This document shows positions 13,052-24,800 of a DNA stretch of 64,000 bases, piece after piece. The position numbers were made by a program, and so were the translations under genes. The stretch comes from Ailanthus altissimus (Eukaryota; Streptophyta; Magnoliopsida; Sapindales; Simaroubaceae): NCBI GenBank assembly GCA_946807835.1, contig OX327696.1, forward strand, positions 3,856,501-3,920,500, written 5' to 3'. Within the stretch, counting starts at the first letter, position 1, and every line of letters starts with the position of its first letter. Under the pieces are notes generated by a model. It had not been told where the DNA came from, ran no database searches, and worked only from the letters and a program-made list of their open reading frames with translations.

Positions 13052-13818
13052 TGTGAGAATATTGATTAAAAAGCATTGGAATATGATTTGGGGATCAAGC
13101 CAAGTGTGTAGGGTGCACACGGATCGAAGACGAATGTGAAAAGAGGAGAAAAAATGAGAAGGCGCACCATGCGACCAGCGCTGCGGCGACCAGGAGTAGG
13201 CGCCGCGGCGCTAGAACAGAACACTCAGCGCCGCAGCGCCAGGAAGCCAGCCCCGCAATGCTCAGCAGAAGCGCTCCAGCGCTAGAGCGACGAGATCCTA
13301 GCGCTGGACGCGGGAACAGTATCCCGAAATTAAGAAACTTCCTAATTTCGTTTTCCACTTGCTCTAGGACTCCCTAATACGACTCCCACACGTATAGGAA
13401 ATACCTAGGACGTCCCAAGGCCTATATAAAGGCTATCAATTGACTTGTAAACACATATTGACAATCTTTGTGATCAAGTTAGTGAGATCTTTGTGATCTT
13501 AGAGAGATCTTGGTGATCAACAATAATCTTAGTGATTATTTTTAGTGGTTCTTTGTGATAGAAAATCCCTAGAGAGTAAGAGAGAGTTTTCTTTGTGATC
13601 TTTTTTGTAATAGGCATACTTTGTGGTTGCCTTGTGATTCATAATAAGAGAAGAGTATAATTTTGATCCGCCGTGGACGTAGGCAAGTTGCCGAACCACG
13701 TAATTCTTTGTGTGTTCTTCTTCTACCATTTCTCTCTTTTATTTCTTAATAATTTGTTCTGTATTATTATATTATTTGGGTGAATTGTTTAGATTGTTTG
13801 TATGCTTTCGCTTCAACA
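13052..13818 (+). repeat. 3' LTR of element C1
   Basis: 767 bp and colinear with 8208-8967. Differences include an extra GCGACCAGCGCTGCG-type stretch near 13175 and the loss of a few bases near 13290 in the GC-rich block, plus scattered substitutions. These show that the element is not a very recent insertion. The TATA box is at 13423-13430. Confidence 0.92.
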
Positions 13819-13823
13819 AAAAA

Positions 13824-15396
13824 TAATACTAGTCATGGACTTGTGTTATTTGAAATTTAGATTTCAATGTTAGATATCGGTTAGAGTTTTTATTTTTGAT
13901 GATTTAGATCTAACGATTATTATAAGCTTTCTTATGAATTTACGGTGATTTCAGGTTTTTAATTATCGTTTATAACGTGTAATAGTTTATTCAATTAAAG
14001 CTTTTACTTACTTTTAGTTTATAAGTTTATTTTTATTATTTCAAAAGGAAATTAATAATAGGTGCAAAGTAGCTTATTAAAATGAAAGGATGTAATTTAT
14101 GAAAATAATCAATAATTAACATAAATTTGGTACATATAATTGGTTCATACAAATTAAAATGACCTAATTTAAAGAACATAAGTTGGGCTTAGTCTCAAAA
14201 AGATAAGTCGAACTAATCCAACCCAATAATTATCGGTTTGAATTAATTTAATTTGTTAACTTGCAATAATTAAAATTCATTTGGTCCAAACTTAATATGA
14301 CACCTTTAACTTTTTTGTTTTTCACATGAGAGAAAGAAAATATGAATTCAGAATTTTCATTTTATATATTGTTAACTCTTTATTATTGAACTGTTAATAA
14401 AAATACTAATATAACACTTTTTAATCGGTACAAATATTAGATTTAAAAAAATGTTCTAGATCTCTAATTATATATAACTAGACTGCTTTAGTCTAGATAA
14501 GTAAATTCTATAACATGTTTTCGTGCGATTGATTTGATTAACGAATTACATTTAAAAAAATCATCAATTAATTATATGGTAAAAGTTGTCTTCTGTTGAC
14601 CAGATGAGATATGTTGATGTGCTACATCTCGTCCTAGGCTTTCTCTATAAGAATTTGTAGCGTGGCATGATTTGGATTAACCTCTATTAAGGAAAATTAA
14701 AATTATCTTGTTAAAATTTATATATATATATATATATATCAATTTTTTCTAATTTTTTTAAAATTATTTATTACGTACTTTAGGGTTTATCCAAACAGTA
14801 AATTCTATCCATCTTCTTGACTGAGGTTAGTAGTTCAATTTCTGGTGGATGTCAAAGCAATTAATTTAATTCTCTCATTTTGTGGGAACTTCTAGTCCAG
14901 GTGAAATATGTTTAAAATTTAAAATTGTACATATTGCTTTCAATAATCTTGATAGTATAGTAATTTATTCATCTCATCTTTTAGGAACTTCTAATCTAGG
15001 TGAGATGTACTCAAAATTGTACGTATATTTTTGATAGTATAGTTCAAGTGGAGTGTGCTATAAAAATATATATGTTGCTCTAAAAAAAATCTTAATATTT
15101 CGGTAGTTTAGTTCGGACGGGATATGTCTTAAAGATGTATATGTTATTTTTTAAAAAATTTCAATTATATAGTCTGATTATAATATCAATAATATAGTAT
15201 CATCATTGTAATATGATTGATGTAATTTAAAAAATAATAATAATAAAACTATCCATTACATTTATTTAAAAGAATAATCAATTGGTTTTTTTTTTAATAT
15301 TTTCTCTCCTTCAAACCTCCAAATAGAGTAACGGGTAGTTTTATAAATTGAGGGAGAAAATGGCATAAATGAAAAACCTAGGGGTAGGTTGATAAA
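13824..15396. other. AT-rich spacer between C1 and gene A
   Basis: No gene was seen. It contains a (TA)n tract at about 14717-14739 and a group of degenerate repeats at 14885-15165, in which GGAACTTCTARTC-like and GATAGTATAG-like blocks recur. The last few hundred bases before gene A are its likely promoter region, but I cannot point to a TATA box. Confidence 0.55.
14885..15165 (+). repeat. Degenerate tandem repeats, unit roughly 60-110 bp
   Basis: Blocks of the form GGAACTTCTAGTCCAGGTGA, then TTGTAC, then GATAGTATAG recur at about 14886, 14989 and, more diverged, 15050 and 15115. Units differ in length and in many positions, so this is an old array. Confidence 0.5.
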
Positions 15397-15535
15397 CCTC
15401 CAACAATTGTCCAGTTACTTCTATTAAAATATCCGTATAAAAATCGTTATCCTCCAACAATTGTCCAGTTACTTCTATTAAAATATCCGTATAAAAATTG
15501 TTATCCTCCAACAATTGCTATTAAAATAACGCTGC
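15397..15535 (+). repeat. 54-bp tandem repeat, 2 full units plus remnant
   Basis: Units at 15397-15450 and 15451-15504 start CCTCCAACAATTGTCCAG and differ at one position (ATCGTTAT against ATTGTTAT). A third unit from 15505 has lost its middle (CCTCCAACAATTG joined to CTATTAAAATA). The array ends about 280 bases before the start codon of gene A, so it lies in its promoter region. Confidence 0.9.
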
Positions 15536-15811
15536 TCTAATCATGAACAGCCAATGAGTTATTTTCAGAAAATCTTAATTTAATGGTTTTAGATTTCGCT
15601 GATGTGCGAAAGCTCTTAGTCTCATCTCTTGAGAAGTGTATTAATTTTTTAATAATTAATAATGTTGTGCACAAAGTTGTTTAGAAATATATTTATTGGC
15701 TTTAATGTGCTTTAAGTACAACCTAGCTATTGGCTCGTCTCTCCAAAGCCTTTCATCCAAAAATTTATCAGCACTGAAATAATTGGAAGCTAAGTTCATT
15801 ACAGTTCACAA

Positions 15812-18800
15812 ATGGCGAATCATCTGACTGCAAATGGTGCAAAAATTAAAGTGCCAACAGGCCTTTATTGCATCGATCTCTCAGAACCTGATATCCATAA
15901 ATCTGCAGCTTTACTCAAACAGGTGAATAAAAAACCTTTCGCTCTCAGTAGTTTTATATATGATTGATGAACATTAAAGATACAACAAATATAAAATTAT
16001 CAGTACAAAGTATTACATTCGCTTTCACAGTATTTTAGTTTTATTGAACAATATTTATGTTAGAAAAATTATCATTTTTTTAAATTGTTTAAAATTTACT
16101 TATTAATTTTTTATTTTTAAAAATAGCTAATTTTTTCTGTCCTTAAAAATTATCTAATTTACTTCGAAAAAATGTCTAATTACCTCCTTAATGGCTATTT
16201 TAAAAGAACTAAAAATTTAATTGGTGAATCAAAATAAAAATGAGAACAAAATTGATATATAATTTTCCTTTATATTAACAAAACACACCCGTATTTGATT
16301 TGAACATACTTCATACTCTTAAATTTGGGGTTTTTGAAAACATTTTGGGGCACGCTTTAAGGACTGCTTAGTCCAAAAGTGCTTATGCTTTAATTTTGAA
16401 AGCAAAACAATTAATTGTTTGGTAAAACTTCTCCTATGCAAACATTCACTTGTTTTCACCCCACAACTAGTACTTCCATTTCACACAATAACCTCTATAT
16501 ATACCAAAGGGATGCTAAATACCGTTGCTTTGATGCGTTTAAGGGTTGTTATTATTATTATTATTATCATAATTTTGGTTTCGTTTGAATTTTAAGAAAT
16601 TAATTTCCATTAAAAATGATGAATCAATTTTGCTTTGTTAGGCATGCTTGGATTCTGGGATTTTCTACATAATAAACCACGGAATAAGCGAGGAGCTCAA
16701 GCATGAGCTTTTTTCCCAAAGCAAGAAGTTTTTTCAGTCGCCATGGAATGAGAAAATGAAGCATTTTTGGAATGAGAAACAACGAGGCTACCATCCACCT
16801 GTGAGATTCATTATTGATCCTGAAACTAATCAAAAAGGTTATTTGCTAGCAATGTTCAAGTACCATTGACCTAGTTATACTGGATTATGTGCTTCAAGTC
16901 TGTTTCTTTTTATTTCATTTTCCTCGGATGCCCAAATCTAGTCCATTTTTTCCCCTAATTTGATTGTTACAGATCACAGAGAGACATACCATATAGGAGT
17001 TGAATTACCTGACGATGATCCGGATGCTGGAAAGGTTTATTATGCCTCGAATTTTTGGCCTCCGGCTGGTAATTAACTAGAATAATCTTTCTTAATTTTT
17101 TTTTTATTTTGATAAATCTTGGTAGAACCAGTGAATGTTTTAGAGTCAATGAAATGTGCGAATGCATGAGAAATCAAAAAATAACAAAACACACCAGTCT
17201 CTTGATAAGATATTAATTAATCTGAATCACTTATTGATTGATGTTCCGTATTGATAAATTTGTGAAAATTGTTTGAATAAATATGTAATTGAGTTGTGGG
17301 TAATACTTGGTTTAATTGTTAATTTTTTTTTTCCTGAGTTGAAACAACAAGTTTTAGAGTTTAAATTACTTCGGTCATATTAGAATGAGAAGGGATGTAG
17401 TTTATATTTGATATAGTTAAAAGAAAATATATGTGCATTGATTCATGATGTAAATTAATTTGTTTTCTAACCAAATTTTCTACATTTTTTTCTTTTTGGT
17501 TCCTTTTGCTTAGAAGCTTTTCCTGGATGGAAAGAGACCATGCAAAAATTTCATCAAGAGGCATTGTAAGTTCTACAAAAATATGATTTGTTTTCTATTT
17601 TTACACCAGTGCTTTACTAAATATAAACATTAAATTAATCTTTTTCTTTTAATATATTCCTTATAGATTATTGGGCTTGCTTAAGAAAATAGAGGAAAAA
17701 AGATTTTTTTTCCTCCCTTTTTCTGAAAAATAAGAACACTCTACCGCTCATGACAATCCGTAGCTTCTAATTAAGGAAAAACAATCATCGTTACTCTAAG
17801 TTATTAGATATATATTATTTTTCTAAAAACCATTATTCTCTTTTAGGAGGTAGTTTATCATTTTTCAATATTATTTTACTCGTAAAAACTCTTCAAAATG
17901 AGACAATGGGTAACTTTAAATAGGTAAAAAAAATGGTATATAGAAAATCTTAGGAGGGCAACGGTGGTTTTACCAATTAATTGTGCTTAGCATTCACTCT
18001 TAACAAGTGCATTCAACCTTGGCATAACAAAAGAATGTCAAATATGGATTTGAAGATTGACATTTATAAATTATCACAAAATTTGCCACAACTTAAAGAC
18101 TTCTGATAATTGTTTTTTTCATCCTCTAATATTTTTGCAGAGACGTGGGGAGAGCAGTTGCAAGAATATTAGCTCTTGCTCTTGATCTCAGCAGTGATTT
18201 CTTTGATCAACCAGAAATGCTCGGAAAGGCTGTTGCAAACTTAGATTTGCTTCATTATGGAGGTTCAATTTAAAGATATATTCACAGTTTATGTTCCATT
18301 TCCCATTTCTAGCACTGATTTAGAATTGATATAACTCACGTTTCCATATATATGTTCTCCTTTGGTTTTTTGTTTTTGGTATATTTAGTTCATGTCACTG
18401 ATCCCTCGAAGAAGCTACTTGGAACCCCAGCTCATACTGACTACAGTCTTATTACGCTCTTGGCATCAGATGATCACTTGGGTCTTCAAGTATGAAATTT
18501 TCAATCAATAAATCCACATTTATAACCTTTATTTAAGATAAAATTTCTAGTTACCTCTTGCCAGCAGCTAAATCACTCTAAAAAGTGATTTTAAGGCCTT
18601 TATATCATAACCAATAAAAGAGTATTATAGAGACATTCTTAACATATCAGAAAAATTTGATAATTACTAAATACAAGAGATAACTGACAATTTTCTTTTA
18701 CTTGATTATATCACTAATGTCTTTGATGCATTTTACTTTAAAAACTATGATAATTGTCGCAGATATGCAAGGATAAAAATGCAAGTCCTCAAGTATGGGA

Positions 18801-21800
18801 ATACATACCACCGTTAAAAGGGTTAGTAAAATGAAACAAAGTCGTTGATGACAAAAAAGTTGAGAAAATAATAAATTCAATCTCGGCAACTTTGACGACA
18901 AGCATAGTGATCAATGTTGAATCGGATTGTTAACGTGCATTCTCTAATTAAATTACTTTTTTGCAGAGCAATTATGGTGAATTGCGGTCAAACGTTGGAG
19001 AGGTTAAGCAACGGTGTTTTCAAGTAATATATTAAGCACTCACATAAGAAATTTCGGATTTCTAAAAAACCTTAGCAAGAAATATGAATGTAGTTTTGGA
19101 AGTTTGAACAAATTTTGCTCATATTTGTTGCTAAGAATAGGATTTGAATATTAGAGTTATAATTATAGAGACATCAAGATGTTGTCGGTCTTTTAGATCA
19201 ATATAGAATTTCAGATAAACAAACTGCTCAACATAAGTTGCATCTTGAATTAATTGGAAGTATTTAAAATTATGAATTATTTAGCATCGTAAGTAACATA
19301 TCACTTATTCATTGGTTGGTGAGACGGTGTAATTAATTATTTTGAAACTTATGAAGTATTTACCACCCAATCAATAAAGGATACATCACTTAAGATAGTA
19401 AAATATCGACATAAGGTGTGGTGTGTTATTATTAAGAATAATAAGGTATGACATGATAAAAAATTTCTGAGATTGGATGACAAAGTGCATCTTCTGTCGA
19501 GTTAAGTAGTGAGAGTTAAGTAGATTTCTCTCCTTTTAAAGAATTAAGAGTTTCCTTCTATAAAAGTAAATATCTGACTAGATTATAAGCAGACTTAATC
19601 TAAATATGTACGAAAAAAGTTATGAATCTCCTTCTATAAAAATCAATATCTTATTTCAATTATAAGTTAGCCTAATCTATGTTTTAATGAATTTCTCACT
19701 ATGTAATACGTAAACCTAACAATATAATGTGCATACAGTCAAGAGCTTCTGACCAAAATATCTTCACTTAGATCTAGATACAAATTCTCAAAGTGTTCAT
19801 TATTTTGGCATGCAACATCATTGTTTCTTATTGCTATTGTCATAAATATAAACCCTACACGTCCTTCTTTGTTTGTCATAGCCTTTAAGTGCCTTTATAA
19901 AGCTATGTTTTTTATGTGTTTTGTGATTGTTATATATATCGCCCTCTATCTAACGTTTTTCGGCTTCTAATTTGTGACTAGGGCAACACTGCATAGAGTC
20001 CTATTTCGCCATGACAGATACTCTGTAAGAATAAATGAAAATCAGACACTTTATTTTATCTCATTATCATCATCTTTTACACGGTTCAAATTAATGTAAC
20101 ATGTCGCTAAGTTGTTAGACTTGACTTCAGATATTAGTATTCAGATCTTTATCTAATAGTTTACATTTTAGTTTATTGACTCTATCAGGATGATATCAAA
20201 GCTAGCCAATGTGATGTGTTTAACATAGTTGTTAATAGTCAAATTTAAAAGACAAAAAATTATAGACATATTGCCTTATTTAAGGGTTTAATGGTATTAG
20301 TATAGCACTCTATCGAGTCATATGGATAAGGGCGGAATTAGAATTTAAGGTACGAGTTAGATTTGAAGTTAAAAATTATATTGTGTTATAATTTAATTAT
20401 ACGAAAATTTTAATATCAAATGTAAAATTTTAAAAAGGTCAAATTATAAATTACTTATTTTAAAGGATAAAATTTTTTAAATATATTATTAAATTAAAAA
20501 AAAAAGGGGCTTGGGAGGACATGGGCCCCTAAGCCCTACGTGGGTCCGCCACTGCATATGGTGTAAAACCCAAACTTGAAATGTGTTTATTTTTGAAAAA
20601 ATGATCAGTTACCCTCTTATAGATTTTCATAATAACCACTTATTTTTATGTTGTTCTTAATATCACTTGTTCCTTAAAAAATATGACTCATTACCACCCC
20701 ATAGAGAGTATTAAAAAAAAAAAGAAATAATTAACTATTGTAAAAATTTATAAAATATAATTGGTAATTTCTTTTATATTTTTATCTATTAAGATATTGA
20801 AGTAGTTAGGATGAAGTAGAAATTAAATAAGTTACTTTAAAATTTATTTATTTATCATACTTAGCTCTGGCTAATACTCTTAAAAGTAATTCATTGCATA
20901 AGAATATGAGAAAATAGAAGTGTTATAGATATTTTTTTCCTTTACATTTTTTTTCCTTTCCCTTGGATAGCTTGCACTTTTCATATTCCCAAATCATGAA
21001 GCTGTTCTTGAATGTTTGTCAACTTGCACATCAGAAGAAAATCCTCCCAAGTAAGTCATCAGCCTCAGCACTCTAATTTTAATCCTCACAATAAGAGTTT
21101 GATTAGCGTGGTTTTTGGAATAGTATTCAGAAAAAGGTTTTTGAATGCTAATAACTCTTTCCTTACTGCCTTTTTTTGTGTGTTAAAATGTTAATATATG
21201 ATTAAAAAGGAAATATTTTAGTTTGATTTGATTTGACTCCACTTTAGATCTTATTTTTAAAATCAATGGATTCGATTATCTTTCAATTTAGTTCTTAAAA
21301 AAATCTAAAACAAACAAAAAAGAATTCCATAAAAATTAATAATTGAATTGACACGAACTAGTTATTAAGAGAATCAGTTCTGATCAATTTCAACATTTGT
21401 AAAATGAGTCGATTTGATTTCGGGTAGGTTCGGATTTTGGGTCGGTTCTAGACCGAACCTACCCGAAATTAAATTTGTCATACCCCTACTTAAAAGATTG
21501 TTACATTTTCTTAAAAGTATATGCCTTATAAGAAGGAACTCTCTCTTGATCTTAGGAGGATTGCCATTAATTGAATTTTCATTTGGCCTATTTATAATAA
21601 TAATAACTAGTTCTCTTGTGAGATTTATTTTGAAAAGTGAATTGTACAAGTAATAGAAATATAAAATAAGATATCTCACACTATATATACAAGTTGGACT
21701 GTTGTGAACCGAATTTAAATAACAAAAGAGAATTTTGTTGTTCTTTTTAACTTGAATATTAATTAAGAGTATTTTCAACTTTTAACTTTCAGAAATATTA

Positions 21801-22090
21801 GATGCTGATAATCAATTCTAGATAATGAGAGGTGTCACCTAATTTTTTTTTTCCTTAAACATTTTCTACCCCATCACAATTTAATAACCTAAAGCAAATA
21901 ACTATTTTTTTCTCATTTTTAAAAGAAAGAGCTAAGATAATAATTCATAAGTTTATTATTTACAATTATGAATTAAAATACTTCAATTTTGTTTTTTCCC
22001 AGGTACTCCTCAATTAAAAACGGAGAGTTTTTGAGCACCAACTTTAAGAAAGCTGCTGCTTTACGACTACAACATATCGCAGGAGCTTGA
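15812..22090 (+). CDS. 2-oxoglutarate/Fe(II)-dependent dioxygenase (gene A)
   Basis: A soluble DOXC-class oxygenase that would couple 2-oxoglutarate decarboxylation to oxidation of an unknown small molecule. Eleven exons: 15812-15922, 16642-16837, 16973-17068, 17514-17565, 18141-18262, 18389-18489, 18763-18821, 18967-19023, 19982-20024, 20971-21050, 22003-22090. All introns are GT-AG and the frame stays open for 334 codons, close to the roughly 330 typical of At1g35190, its nearest relative as far as I can recognise. The N-terminal DIOX_N domain includes FYIINHGISEE (exon 2). The catalytic barrel has iron ligands His208 and Asp210 (HTD) and His269 (LHRV), and the 2-oxoglutarate-binding Arg277 and Ser279 (RYS). 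No signal peptide or membrane segment is seen. Oddities: positions usually reading NLGD and IPFF are NCGQ and LALF here, so the substrate may differ. The start ATG aligns with that of gene B. The substrate is unknown. Confidence 0.9.
20325..20554. mobile_element. Small MITE in intron 9 of gene A
   Basis: About 230 bp flanked by CATATG (20319-20324 and 20555-20560). The ends are short imperfect inverted repeats: GGGCGGAATTAG on the left and the reverse complement of GGTCCGCCACTGC on the right. The latter resembles the common plant MITE end CAGTGGCGGA. No coding capacity. CATATG is itself a palindrome, so duplication by insertion is likely but not proven. Confidence 0.6.
21417..21469. repeat. 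Perfect inverted repeat in intron 10 of gene A
   Basis: The 17-base arms ATTTCGGGTAGGTTCGG (21417-21433) and CCGAACCTACCCGAAAT (21453-21469) are perfect complements around a 19-base loop. The arms are much richer in G+C than the surrounding intron, so this is probably the remnant of a small foldback element. Confidence 0.8.
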
Positions 22091-22219
22091 CTTTGGTGCA
22101 AAAATAAAAATTAGATGAGAGAATAAGATTTCTTTCCTTCGCTTGAAATCAGAATATGCTTCAAATTTGGAACTCCTCTTTACTCAAATGTGTGTGTTGC
22201 TATTTATAAATTATGATGT

Positions 22220-22250
22220 AATAAAATAAAATACGATCAATAAATTTTTA
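22220..22250 (+). terminator. Likely poly(A) signal region of gene A
   Basis: Two AATAAA hexamers (22220-22225 and the AATAAA within TCAATAAATTT near 22239-22244) lie about 130-150 bases after the gene A stop codon. That is a normal distance for a plant 3' UTR. Confidence 0.5.
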
Positions 22251-22947
22251 ATATATTCGATCAATATCTCTGATTTCTGCTTATGATTATTTTAAATATA
22301 AACTTACAAGAAATTTTTTTTTTTCTGTTTTTCTTTTCAGTAACTTCCTTTTTAGCTAATTTATATACATTCGAATTAACTGTCATAATTTATCATGAAA
22401 AGTTTAAAGGGATTATACTTTTTGTATATTTATTTAGAAATTTCTTTTTTCATCCTCGTGTTAAAATTGATCTTTAATATAGTATCCTAAACGTGTGGGA
22501 TTTTAAGTTGAATGGTTTGTCTCATTAATACTGCATTAAATCTAAAGGCATTGCGTCTTCACTTTCACTCAAGGACGTAATTAATTATATTTGTTTTCAG
22601 CTGGGCTAATTTTGTAATGATATTTTATAAATTTTAATGGTTCAAATTAAGATAAATCAAAATTCTAATTTAGTTATTTAGTTTAAATTGACTCATTCTA
22701 ATTTTTATTTAATTTAAATTAATTTTTATTTTATTTTTTGGATAAATTTGTATGCTTGTAGTATTTTAATTCACAAATCCTATTAAGATTTATTTCTCTT
22801 TTAAGTTTATTTTTTTTCTTTTATAATTTATTGTAAACTTTATATATACTCAAATACTTATTAATGATAATACAATGTAATATTTTTTCTTCTCTCTAAA
22901 TCTCTATAGTTCGAAAAAAAAAATATTTTATATAAGAAAAATATAAT
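22251..22947. other. AT-rich spacer downstream of gene A
   Basis: No gene or repeat boundary was recognised. Long T and A runs dominate up to the start of the TRIM element. Confidence 0.5.
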
Positions 22948-22952
22948 AAAAT

Positions 22953-24795
22953 TGTTAAAGAAACAAACAAAGTCTCAATTAATTAAAAAAAAAGGAGAAA
23001 ATCATGGGTATATAAGAAGTTGACTATATCTCTATTGGTATGAGACCTTTTGGGTAGAGCTCAAGAGCAAAACTATGAGGATCTAGACCCAAAGTATACA
23101 ATATTTAGAGATAGCAAAAATACCCGTAAACTTATAAACCCGCCAACATTGGGAATGATTTGGTAAAACTTGAAGCGATGTTAGTATATAAAATAAACAT
23201 TCACAGCAAATTTGGTATAGGTACGGGTTCGGTATAAAATTTATGAATACCCGTTACGGGTATTTGCATACCCGCAAATATTATTTTAAATATTTTTAGA
23301 GAAAAAATAAATTTTTTTAATGGTTTAAGTTACAACTTAAAATATAGTCCTAGTTTCATTTTATTACTTATTTTCTTTTCTAAGGTTAAATACTTAAACT
23401 TCCTCTGCTCTACAGTTGTCTTATTCACTATAGTAAATTTTAGATTTCTTTACTCTCATCTTCTTCTCAATTATCCAATTTGTTTTGGTGTGTTAAAGGT
23501 TTAATTAATGGATATTTTATTGTGTTAAAGGTTTAATTAATGGATATTTTTGTATTATTAATTTGTTTTACAAAATCTCTTATTTTTGTCTTATTGGTAT
23601 CTATTATATTTTCATCTAATAACTTTTTCTTATTATGTAAAATGATTTGATTATTTTTATAATGTTATCATTAATTTTAAATTTTTTTATTAAATAGATA
23701 AAAGTTATAAATAATTTATAATTTTTAACAAGTGATGAAAGCTCCATGCTAGTGATGCAAATGAATTTTCAACAATGGAAGTTGAAATGGATTCAAACTA
23801 AACACCAACAACACTTCAAAAAATTACAAGTAATACGGGTAAAATTATTATATTTTGATTGATAATATTTTTAATTGATGGTATGATTATAAACTTATAA
23901 TTGTTATATATTATAAATTTTCATTTAAATTAAGGTTATTATTTAAGTTTTTATTATATAAATTTAAAACCCACTTAAAATCTGCAAATAACCCTTTGTG
24001 GGTTTGGTAGTAAGTACAAACCCATTAAAACGGATTTGGTAATGAAACTCCAAACCTCCAACGAGTTTGGGAAGGATTTGGTATTTTATTTTTTAAGCAG
24101 ATGCGGATTCAGGTTTAAAGGTATCTGTTCCAAACCCGGTCTGCTGTCATCCCTAATAATACTATATCAATATAGAGATATGTGTGATTTGTTGAGCTCC
24201 TTACAAGTGGTATCAGAGCTATGCCCCGGAGTTAGTCATGCGAATAAAATTCTTAGGTGTCAAATGAGAAAGTGGTGAGCATAGTAAACCCCAACTTGCT
24301 TGTGATGGGATCCGTGGTTGAGCTCTATAGATAGGCGCTGGTGCGCTCCAATGTTTTCATGTAAGGCGTGTTCTCCTAACGTAGTAATGCAAATTTGACC
24401 TAATAGAAGGGAGCCTCAAGGTTGATGGTAGGCACTATGGTATTTCATGTAAGGCATGCGTCCTCAATGCAGTGAGGATAAATAGAATATAAGTACTGGA
24501 CTGAAAGGAGTAAGGTCTTCTAGTATAAAAGATAGATGAATAAGATATCATTTAAGGGGAAGCTTAAACCACGTAGAATGGTATGATCCTTTGTTCGAGA
24601 GGATGATTGTTAAGGAAGTAAACAAAGTCCCACATTAGTAAGAAATAGGGAAGATTATAAGTATATAAGAAGTGAACTACATCTCCATTGGTGCCTTTTA
24701 AGTAGAACCCAAAAACAAAACCATGAGAGCTTGAGTCTAAAATAAACAATATCATACTAATGTAAAGATATGTTTAATTTGATGAGCTCCTTACA
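22953..24795 (+). mobile_element. TRIM (terminal-repeat retrotransposon in miniature)
   Basis: Short LTRs lie at 22953-24205 (203 bp once a 1050-bp insertion is removed) and 24608-24795 (188 bp). Both start TGTTAA(A/G)G and end GAGCTCCTTACA. The primer-binding site TGGTATCAGAGC is at 24208-24219, two bases after the 5' LTR. About 390 bp of non-coding interior follows, ending in a purine-rich run (TTCGAGAGGATGAT). Flanks are AAAAT (22948-22952) and AAACT (24796-24800), a target-site duplication with one mismatch. There is no gag or pol, so mobility would depend on enzymes from other elements. Confidence 0.85.
23106..24155. mobile_element. hAT-like MITE nested in the TRIM 5' LTR
   Basis: The insertion splits sequence that is continuous in the 3' LTR of the TRIM. 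It starts TAGAGATAGCAAAAATACCCG and ends with the reverse complement of TAGGGATGACAGCAGACC, an end type common in plant hAT elements (TAGGGATGGCAA). Flanking 8-mers ACAATATT (23098-23105) and ATAATACT (24156-24163) agree at 6 of 8 positions, as expected for an aged 8-bp hAT duplication. Both subterminal regions carry ACCCG and CGGGT repeats (for example 23225-23278). No transposase is present. Confidence 0.7.
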
Positions 24796-24800
24796 AAACT

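Larger units (their letters stand above)
8208..13818 (+). mobile_element. Ty1-copia retrotransposon, nearly intact (element C1)
   Basis: A 5611-bp element with LTRs at 8208-8967 and 13052-13818. Both start TGTGAGAATATTGATTAAAA and end GCTTCAACA. The primer-binding site TGGTATCAGAGC lies at 8971-8982 and a purine tract (ATGAGGGAATT) precedes the 3' LTR. The gag-pol frame at 9000-12982 is interrupted by one single-base deletion and two stops only. The target-site duplication is imperfect (CAAAA at 8203-8207, AAAAA at 13819-13823). A sister copy, C2, lies at 39287-44879 in the same orientation. Protein features point to a Tnt1/Tork-like Copia, but the lineage is tentative. Confidence 0.93.
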
